Shown here one piece after another: positions 58,087-64,000 of a stretch of DNA of 64,000 bases; the first letter of the stretch is position 1; every line of letters begins with the position of its first letter. The position numbers were made by a program, and so were the translations under genes. The stretch is from an uncultured Oscillospiraceae bacterium (GTDB lineage Bacteria > Bacillota > Clostridia > Oscillospirales > Oscillospiraceae), in NCBI GenBank assembly GCA_934591745.1, contig CAKTPQ010000001.1, forward strand, positions 46,750 to 110,749. Reading direction: 5' to 3'. Below the pieces are notes generated by a model that worked only from the letters and a program-made list of their open reading frames with translations, searched no databases and had not been told where the DNA came from.

Positions 58087-58722
58087 TTACTTGGTGCCGA
58101 AAATACGATCACCGGCATCGCCCAGACCGGGGACGATGTAGCCGTTCTCATTGAGGCACTTGTCCACAGCGCCGGCGTAGATGTCCACGTCGGGGTACAG
58201 CTTCTGGATGTGCTCGATGCCCTCGGGAGCCGCCACCAGCACCATCAGCTTGATGTGCTTGCAGCCGAACTTCTTCATCTCGCCGATGGCCTCCGCGGCG
58301 GAGCCGCCGGTGGCCAGCATAGGGTCGACGATGAGCACATCGCGCTCGGCCACGTCCTTGGGCATCTTGCAGAAGTAGGGATGCGGCTCCAGCGTCTCCT
58401 CATCGCGGTACATGCCGATGTGGCCCACGCGGGCGGAGGGCACCATGCGCAGTACGCCGTCCACCAGACCCAGGCCGGCACGGAGGATGGGGACCACCAC
58501 GAACTTGCGGCCCGCCAGCGTGGGCGCGTCCATCTCGCAGATGGGCGTCTCGATGTGCTTGGTGGTCAGGGGCAGGTCGCGGGTAGCCTCATAGGTGATG
58601 AGCATGCCGATCTCGGACACCAGCTCCCGGAAATCCTTGACGCTGGTGTTCTTGTCGCGCATGATGGTCAGCTTATGCGCCACCAGAGGGTGGTTCATGA
58701 TATGAACTTTCTCGCTGTACAT
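58087..58722 (-). CDS. upp: Uracil phosphoribosyltransferase
   Basis: This 211-residue enzyme makes UMP from uracil and PRPP. It shows [37 protein letters not shown] and the PRPP loop [14 protein letters not shown], and ends [13 protein letters not shown], the C-terminal uracil-binding segment. ATG 58722 follows GGAGGAGACAAAA. It is the last gene after tsaE-tsaB on the minus strand, with only 50 bases between, so it may be cotranscribed. Confidence 0.96.
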   Translation of the reverse strand: MYSEKVHIMNHPLVAHKLTIMRDKNTSVKDFRELVSEIGMLITYEATRDLPLTTKHIETPICEMDAPTLAGRKFVVVPILRAGLGLVDGVLRMVPSARVGHIGMYRDEETLEPHPYFCKMPKDVAERDVLIVDPMLATGGSAAEAIGEMKKFGCKHIKLMVLVAAPEGIEHIQKLYPDVDIYAGAVDKCLNENGYIVPGLGDAGDRIFGTK

Positions 58723-58772
58723 TTTTGTCTCCTCCGTGTATGTAAAATTTTGCATGGAACACAATAGAACGC

Positions 58773-59486
58773 TCAGTCCAGCGTGATCTTCAGGCCCCGG
58801 GCCAGCCGCTCCCGTTCCGCCTGACTGAGCCGCAGGTACACCGGCTCCAGCCCCTGAGCCGTCACCGTCTCGCCCCGGGCCGCCATCTCCTCCGCGCACA
58901 GTGCCGCGCCCACGGCGGACTGCATCCGGTGGGACGCATCTGCCATGCGGCAGGGGATACCCGCACTGTTGAGGTAGTCGGCGCACAGCGCCGCACCGTC
59001 GCCCACCACCAGCTTGTCCTCCGGCATGTCCCGCAGCAGGGAGGCCAACTCCTCCAGGGAGATGGCGCAGTCCTGAGTCAGCCGCGTGACGCGGCCATCC
59101 TCCGCCCGGAACAGGGCGTGGTAGATCTGCTGCCGCCGGGCGTCCATGGCCCCGATGACAAGTCCGCGGAAGTCCGCGGCTGTGCGGGCCATGGCTGCCA
59201 GCGTGGACACGCCGCAGCAGGGAAGCTCCTTGGCCCACGCCAACCCCTTGGCCGCCGATACGCCGATGCGCAGGCCCGTAAAGCTGCCGGGGCCGTTGGT
59301 CACGGCGATGAGGTCCATGTCATCCAGCGTCAGTCCCGCCGCCTGCAGCATCCCGTCGATAAGGGGCATCAGTGTCACACTGTGGGTCAGTCCCCGGTCC
59401 TGATAGGCGGAGGCCAGCACCGTGCCGCTTTCCGTGACGGCGGCGGACACGCTCTTGGCCGATGTCTCCAGCGCCAGTATCTTCAC
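58773..59486 (-). CDS. tsaB: tRNA threonylcarbamoyladenosine biosynthesis protein TsaB
   Basis: This 237-residue member of the ASKHA fold begins [20 protein letters not shown] and has [20 protein letters not shown]. The family signature [20 protein letters not shown] follows. It partners TsaD and TsaE in adding threonylcarbamoyl to A37 of tRNAs decoding ANN codons. GTG 59486 overlaps the tsaE stop by four bases and follows GGAGGCGAGG. Length is normal. The usual rimI neighbour is absent; upp follows instead. Confidence 0.94.
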   Translation of the reverse strand: MKILALETSAKSVSAAVTESGTVLASAYQDRGLTHSVTLMPLIDGMLQAAGLTLDDMDLIAVTNGPGSFTGLRIGVSAAKGLAWAKELPCCGVSTLAAMARTAADFRGLVIGAMDARRQQIYHALFRAEDGRVTRLTQDCAISLEELASLLRDMPEDKLVVGDGAALCADYLNSAGIPCRMADASHRMQSAVGAALCAEEMAARGETVTAQGLEPVYLRLSQAERERLARGLKITLD

Positions 59487-59908
59487 AGTCCCTCGCCTCC
59501 CGTGATGGTGATGATGCGGTCGTTTTCGCCGTCTCCCCGGGCGATGTCCACAAGGACGGCGTCCTCCGGCAGCGCGCCGGACACCTGCTCCGACCACTCC
59601 ACGGCGCACACGCCGCCCCGGGCCAGATAATCCTCCCAGCCAATGTCGAACAGCTCATCCTCGCCGCCCAGCCGGTACATATCAAAGTGAAACAGGGGAA
59701 TGTCCCCGCCGTACTCATTGACGATGGTGAATGTGGGACTGGTCACACGCCCCCGGCAGCCCAGTCCACGGGCAAGTCCACGGGTAAAGGCGGTCTTGCC
59801 CATGCCCAGTCCGCCCCGGAAGGCCACCACGCTGCCGGCATGGAGCGTCCGGGCCAGCTCCTCGCCGATGTGCTCCGTCTCCTCCGGGCTGTGGGACAGA
59901 TATTCCAT
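59483..59908 (-). CDS. tsaE: tRNA threonylcarbamoyladenosine biosynthesis ATPase TsaE
   Basis: This 141-residue ATPase has Walker A FRGGLGMGKTAFTRGLARGL near residue 30, the SPTFTIVNEY motif and the Walker B region PLFHFDMYRLGGEDEL, followed by AVEWSEQV. It cycles with TsaB-TsaD in t6A synthesis. ATG 59908 follows GAGGTGACGGC. Overlapping stop and start with tsaB show coupled expression. Confidence 0.95.
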   Translation of the reverse strand: MEYLSHSPEETEHIGEELARTLHAGSVVAFRGGLGMGKTAFTRGLARGLGCRGRVTSPTFTIVNEYGGDIPLFHFDMYRLGGEDELFDIGWEDYLARGGVCAVEWSEQVSGALPEDAVLVDIARGDGENDRIITITGGEGL

Positions 59909-59982
59909 GCCGTCACCTCGTTTCTGCTCAAATCGTCTTATTGTATCACACCCTTTCCCAAAAGAAAAGAGCGAAACGCCGG

Positions 59983-60011
59983 TTTACAGATAAAACTTCT
60001 TGTGGTACACT
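59983..60011 (+). promoter_or_regulatory. Promoter upstream of rodA
   Basis: TTTACA (59983-59988), a 17-base spacer and TACACT (60006-60011). The rodA start lies 44 bases downstream. Confidence 0.65.
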
Positions 60012-60055
60012 AATGTTGCTTTACGGCTATTTCACAACAGGGGGGAGGGACGCCG

Positions 60056-61207
60056 GTGTTCCGCCGTTCACGCGACTTTTTTTCGGATATGCTGCGCCAG
60101 ACGGATCTGGTGCTGCTGGCGCTCTGCGCGGCGGCGTCTCTTTTCGGCATCCTCATGGTAGCCAGCGCCACCCAGTATATGCACACCCTGCGCCTGGTAA
60201 AGGTGCAGTCTGTGGCGCTGCTGCTGGGCGTGGTGCTGTACCTGCTGGTGTCGCAGGTGGACCTGAACGATCTGGCGAAATACTGGAAGTGGATCTTCCT
60301 GCTGGGCATCGGTGTCATCCTGCTGTTGGCCACACCGCTGGGCATCGAGGACAATACCGGCAACAAGGCGTGGCTGGAGTTCCCGTTCCTGCCGGTAAAG
60401 GTGCAGCCCGCCGAGATCGTAAAGCTAACGTTCACGCTGGTGCTGGCCAAGCAGCTGGTCTGGCTCAGGGAGAACCGTGACCTGCGAAGCATCCCCTCGA
60501 TTCTGTTTCTGGCGGCGCACTTCGGCGTCATTTTCCTGCTCTACTATAAAATATCCTCCGATATGGGCAGCGCACTGGTGTTTCTGTTCATCTTTGCCTG
60601 CATGTGCTTCGTGGGCGGCGTGGCGCTGCGCTGGTTCGTCATCGGCGGATTGGGCGGCGGTCTGGTTTTCTGGGCGCTGTGGGACTTGAATAAGATCCCC
60701 TCGTACATGAAGCTCCGCTTTCAGGTGATCTTCGACCACAGTCTGGACCCCTCCAACACCGGCTGGCAGCAGACCCGCAGCCTCATGGCGCTGGGCAGCG
60801 GCAAGCTCACGGGACAGGGTCTGTTCCACGGCACCCAGACCCAGAGTGAGTACAGCTACAACCTGCCCAACCGCCACACGGACTTTATCTTCTCCGTCAT
60901 CGGCGAGGAACTGGGGCTGGTGGGCTGTCTGCTGACACTGGCGCTGCTGACGGCCATCATTCTCCGCTGTGTCTGGGTAGCCCGCCGGGCCAAGACCCGG
61001 ATGGAGAGCCTCGTCTGTATCGGCGTAGCCAGCACAGTGATCTTTCAGGTCATCGTCAACGTAGGCATGTGCCTGTTCGTCATGCCTGTCATCGGCCTGA
61101 CACTGCCCTTCATCAGCTACGGTGGCTCGTCGCTGCTGATGCTGTTCGTCTCCATGGGCATGGTGTCCGGCGTACAGGGCCGCTCCAAGCCGGAGTGGCT
61201 GCGATAG
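60056..61207 (+). CDS. rodA: SEDS glycosyltransferase, RodA-type
   Basis: This 383-residue polytopic membrane protein polymerises lipid II into peptidoglycan with a class B PBP. About ten hydrophobic helices are visible. Conserved segments are VQPAEIVKLTFTLVLAKQLV, GWQQTRSLMALGSGKLTGQG and NRHTDFIFSVIGEELGLVGC, and the C-terminal PFISYGGSSLLMLFVSMGMV. RodA is preferred over FtsW or SpoVE by the HTDFIF motif and a ddl-murF neighbourhood. It starts at GTG 60056 after GGGGGGAGGGA. Confidence 0.88.
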   Translation: MFRRSRDFFSDMLRQTDLVLLALCAAASLFGILMVASATQYMHTLRLVKVQSVALLLGVVLYLLVSQVDLNDLAKYWKWIFLLGIGVILLLATPLGIEDNTGNKAWLEFPFLPVKVQPAEIVKLTFTLVLAKQLVWLRENRDLRSIPSILFLAAHFGVIFLLYYKISSDMGSALVFLFIFACMCFVGGVALRWFVIGGLGGGLVFWALWDLNKIPSYMKLRFQVIFDHSLDPSNTGWQQTRSLMALGSGKLTGQGLFHGTQTQSEYSYNLPNRHTDFIFSVIGEELGLVGCLLTLALLTAIILRCVWVARRAKTRMESLVCIGVASTVIFQVIVNVGMCLFVMPVIGLTLPFISYGGSSLLMLFVSMGMVSGVQGRSKPEWLR

Positions 61208-61272
61208 AAAAGTGCGGAGCGCGTCCTGCGGGGCGCGCTCCTTCGTTTACGGTTTGTTCACCGGAAAATCGG

Positions 61273-61301
61273 TTGTAATCATCCGCCCGCTGTGCTATAA
61301 T
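61273..61301 (+). promoter_or_regulatory. Promoter of the ddl-murF operon
   Basis: TTGTAA (61273-61278), 17-base spacer, consensus TATAAT (61296-61301). The ddl ATG is 68 bases downstream, after AAGTGAGGGATACAG. Confidence 0.8.
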
Positions 61302-61368
61302 GTTACATCTAAAACTGGGGGCGTGGGCCATTAGACGGCCCGCGCCGCCCCGAAAGTGAGGGATACAG

Positions 61369-62430
61369 ATGAAGATCGTTGTTTTAGCCGGCGGCCTTTC
61401 CACGGAGCGTCAGGTGGCGCTGACCAGCGGTACAGGCGTATGCCGTGCACTGCGGGAAAAGGGTCATCAGGCCATTCTGGTGGATATGTTCCTGGGCCTC
61501 GAGAGCTACGAGGGCCGGCTGGAGGATATTTTCGACGCGCCGGACGGCCTGTGCCCCGACAACCATGTGGAGAGCGTGGAGCCGGATCTGGAGGCCGTGC
61601 GCCGCAGCCGTAAGGACCAGAGCCCCAGCATGCTGGGCAAGGACGTGCTGGCCGTCTGCCGCATGGCCGACATCGTCTTTCTGGCGCTGCACGGCAGCTG
61701 CGGCGAGGATGGCCGCATCCAGGCCACGCTGGATCTGCTGGGCGTGCCCTACACTGGCTCCGGCTATCTGGGCAGCGGCATGGCCATGGACAAGTCCGTT
61801 ACCAAGCGCTTCATGGATTCGCTGGGCGTCCGCACCGCCCCGTGGCACGACGTGTACTATACCGAGTCCGACATTCCCCGCCTTGTGGAGGAGCTGGAGG
61901 TGCCCTGCGCCGTGAAGATCGTCAACGGCGGCAGCTCCATCGGCGTGGAGCTGCCCGACACGAAGGAGGAGCTGGAGCAGGCCCTCCGCGGGCTGCTGCG
62001 CTACGGCGGCCATGTGGTGGTGGAGAAGAAGATCAAGGGCCGGGAGATCCAGATCGCCGTGCTGGGCGACACCTATCTCCCCGCCGTGGAGATCATCCCC
62101 AGAGGCGCCTATTTCGACTATGTCTCCAAGTACCAGAAGGACGGCGCGGAGGAGATCTGCCCCGCCCCCATCAGCGAGGCCGCGTGGCGCCAGATCGGCG
62201 AGATGGCCCTGACGCTCCACCGCGGGCTGGGCCTGTCCGTCTACTCCCGCTCCGACTTCATTCTGGACGCCAACGGTAATGCCTGGTGCCTGGAGGTCAA
62301 CACCCTGCCGGGCATGACCCCCACCAGCCTGGTGCCCCAGGAGGCGGCGCAGGTGGGCCTGTCCTACGCCGACCTGTGCGAGAAGCTGGTAATGGATTCT
62401 CTGGCGCTGCGAAAGGCGGCGCACCTATGA
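61369..62430 (+). CDS. ddl: D-alanine--D-alanine ligase
   Basis: This 353-residue ATP-grasp enzyme joins two D-Ala for the peptidoglycan stem. It begins KIVVLAGGLSTERQVALTSG. Later motifs are LALHGSCGEDGRIQATLDLL and GVPYTGSGYLGSGMAMDKSV; then come AVKIVNGGSSIGVELPDTKE and SDFILDANGNAWCLEVNTLP with GMTPTSLVPQEA. These are the standard Ddl order. ATG 61369 is downstream of a clear promoter. The stop overlaps murF (ATGA). Confidence 0.94.
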   Translation: MKIVVLAGGLSTERQVALTSGTGVCRALREKGHQAILVDMFLGLESYEGRLEDIFDAPDGLCPDNHVESVEPDLEAVRRSRKDQSPSMLGKDVLAVCRMADIVFLALHGSCGEDGRIQATLDLLGVPYTGSGYLGSGMAMDKSVTKRFMDSLGVRTAPWHDVYYTESDIPRLVEELEVPCAVKIVNGGSSIGVELPDTKEELEQALRGLLRYGGHVVVEKKIKGREIQIAVLGDTYLPAVEIIPRGAYFDYVSKYQKDGAEEICPAPISEAAWRQIGEMALTLHRGLGLSVYSRSDFILDANGNAWCLEVNTLPGMTPTSLVPQEAAQVGLSYADLCEKLVMDSLALRKAAHL

Positions 62431-63782
62431 TCCCCTGTACCGTCCGGGAGATATGCGCCGCCGTGGGCGGCACGCTGCTGCAGGGGGAGGGCGATGCCCT
62501 CATCACCGGCGTCACTACCGACAGCCGCGCCGTCTCGGCGGGACAGCTGTTTATCCCCCTGACCGGCGAGCGCTTTGACGGCCACGCTTACATCGACAGT
62601 GCCCTTACCGCCGGCGCTGCCGGCTGCCTGACGGCCCGGACGCCTGAGACGCTGCTGCCAGGCAGGAGCTATGTGCGGGTGGCAGACACGCGCCTTGCAC
62701 TGGCGGCGCTGGCCGCCTGGTATCGCGGACGCTTTGACCTGCCGGTGGTGCAGATCACCGGCTCCGCCGGCAAGACCACCACCAAGGAGATGGTGGCCGC
62801 CGTGCTGTCACAGCGGTACGACACCCTGAAAACGCAGGCCAACTTCAACAACGACATCGGCACGCCCCTGACGCTGCTGGGCCTTGCGCCCCACCATCAG
62901 GCGGCGGTGATCGAAACGGGCATGAACCACTTCGGCGAGATCCGCTGTCTGGGCGCCATGGTGCGGCCTGATATTGCCGTCATCACCAACGTGGGTGACG
63001 CCCATATCGAAAATCTGGGCAACACCCGACAGGGCATCCTGCAGGCCAAGTGCGAGATATTCGAGCACCTGTCCCCGGACGGCATCGCCGTTCTCAACGG
63101 CGACGACCCGCTGCTGAATACCGTCACCCTGCCACAGACTATCCTGCGCTGTGGCAGGGGGGAGGGCTGCGATGTCCGTGTCACCGACGTGGATGACCGG
63201 GGCATCGAGGGCGTGGCCTGCACCGTTGCCACCGCTCAGGCGTCCTACCGGCTGCACACCGATTCTCCCGGCGCGTATATGATCTACCCCATGGCCATGG
63301 CCGCCGCCATCGGTGAGCGCCTGGGCCTGACGGGGGAGGAGATCGCCGCCGGTGTGGCCGCTTATGCCCCCACCGGCTCCCGGATGCACCTCATCCGTCT
63401 GCCGGAGCAGCGCCTGCTCATCGACGACTGCTACAACGCCAATCCCCAGGCCATGGCGGAGGCGCTGAAGCTGCTGGCCGCCGCGTCCTGCCGCCGCCGT
63501 GCGGCGGTGCTGGGCGATATGGGCGAGCTGGGCGAGCTGACTGTCTCCGCCCACCGTACCATCGGCGCGCTCACCGGTGAACTGGGGCTGGACACGGTCA
63601 TCGCCATCGGCGGAAAGGCCCGTGACATTGCGGCCGCCGCTCCCGGCGCCCAATGGTATCCGTCGGTGTCTGACGCCATGCCCGCCGTCCGCGCCGCCTT
63701 CACCGGCGGTACGGCCATGCTGGTAAAGGCGTCCCACGCCATGCATTTTGAGAACATCGTAAAGGAATTGGAACAGAGCTAA
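62427..63782 (+). CDS. murF: UDP-N-acetylmuramoyl-tripeptide--D-alanyl-D-alanine ligase
   Basis: This 451-residue cytoplasmic ligase adds the D-Ala-D-Ala made by Ddl to the UDP-MurNAc tripeptide. Motifs: GVTTDSRAVSAGQLFIPLTG; the ATP loop ITGSAGKTTTKEMVAAVLSQ near residue 112; NFNNDIGTPLTLLGL; ETGMNHFGEI; and IDDCYNANPQAM. ATG 62427 overlaps the ddl stop, which fixes the start; the longer open frame upstream is inside ddl. Its stop is directly followed by the next start codon. Confidence 0.95.
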   Translation: MIPCTVREICAAVGGTLLQGEGDALITGVTTDSRAVSAGQLFIPLTGERFDGHAYIDSALTAGAAGCLTARTPETLLPGRSYVRVADTRLALAALAAWYRGRFDLPVVQITGSAGKTTTKEMVAAVLSQRYDTLKTQANFNNDIGTPLTLLGLAPHHQAAVIETGMNHFGEIRCLGAMVRPDIAVITNVGDAHIENLGNTRQGILQAKCEIFEHLSPDGIAVLNGDDPLLNTVTLPQTILRCGRGEGCDVRVTDVDDRGIEGVACTVATAQASYRLHTDSPGAYMIYPMAMAAAIGERLGLTGEEIAAGVAAYAPTGSRMHLIRLPEQRLLIDDCYNANPQAMAEALKLLAAASCRRRAAVLGDMGELGELTVSAHRTIGALTGELGLDTVIAIGGKARDIAAAAPGAQWYPSVSDAMPAVRAAFTGGTAMLVKASHAMHFENIVKELEQS

Positions 63783-64000
63783 ATGATCGACATTCGTGTG
63801 GAGGGACTGGTGAAGTCCTTCGATCTGGAAAAGAAAATACTGGATGGCCTGACGTTCCAGATCGACACCGGAGAGCGTGTGGGCCTGCTGGGCCGCAACG
63901 GCGCGGGCAAGACCACGCTGTTCAAGATCCTCACCGGCGAGCTGGACTACGACAGCGGCACGGTGCAGATCGCCTCCGGCCGGCGGGTGGGTCTGATCTC
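63783..64000 (+). CDS. ABC-F family ATPase, 5' end (continues outside)
   Basis: The first 72 codons are visible: MIDIRVEGLVKSFDLEKKIL, Walker A GLLGRNGAGKTTLFKILTGE and SGTVQIASGRRVGLI. The segment after Walker A, DYDSGTVQIA, is typical of ABC-F (Uup/YdiF) proteins rather than transporters. These act on ribosomes or in antibiotic tolerance. ATG 63783 immediately follows the murF TAA, so translation is coupled. Confidence 0.85.
   Translation, partial: MIDIRVEGLVKSFDLEKKILDGLTFQIDTGERVGLLGRNGAGKTTLFKILTGELDYDSGTVQIASGRRVGLI

Overview
The window is GC-rich DNA from a spore-forming member of the Clostridia, most likely an Oscillospiraceae-type gut bacterium. This is inferred from a 2-oxoacid:ferredoxin oxidoreductase operon, spore-coat CotJ genes, CwlD, and AGGAGG-type ribosome sites nearly everywhere. 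No genus-level marker such as rRNA is present.

Layout. 1-3705 (minus strand): a 2-oxoacid (probably branched-chain) ferredoxin oxidoreductase operon with a P-loop ATPase and a PLP aminotransferase. 4085-9616: a small ORF, a lipoprotein and a four-gene sugar-type ABC importer. 9849-10471: a fused cotJA-cotJB gene followed by the first 32 codons of cotJC. 10445-47400: a complete, apparently short-tailed prophage of about 37 kb. 47397-47906: the rest of cotJC. 47951-53792: a MerR regulator beside a possible small RNA, a gene remnant, a lipoprotein and a broken FN3 surface protein. 54047-64000: host genes cwlD-radA, two kinases, upp-tsaB-tsaE, and rodA-ddl-murF followed by an ABC-F ATPase.

Main result: the prophage sits inside cotJC, the spore-coat manganese-catalase gene, and joining the two prophage ends restores an uninterrupted 198-codon cotJC frame. 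A large serine recombinase lies 43 bp from the left junction. The two ends form an attP with 18-bp imperfect inverted half-sites around a GG dinucleotide. This is the architecture of developmentally excised elements such as skin (sigK) and SPbeta (spsM), so the prophage may be cut out in the mother cell during sporulation. Excision itself is not shown by the sequence.

The prophage runs from recombinase, ImmA-type peptidase and repressor, through early genes (PcfK/PcfJ, DUF3102), TerL, many small genes, a putative HUH replication protein, TerS, portal, scaffold, capsid, adaptor, tail hub and fibre, to a tandem DUF2829 (Tad2-like) protein, holin and amidase. It ends with two presumed ejected proteins, one a 2436-residue polyvalent protein with two metallopeptidase motifs, and a moron transcribed the other way. 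An isolated minus-strand unit at 23963-24274, with its own promoter and terminator, encodes a 34-residue membrane peptide. Four reading frames in the window are interrupted: two by frameshifts (one at a nine-C run) and two by a single in-frame UGA.
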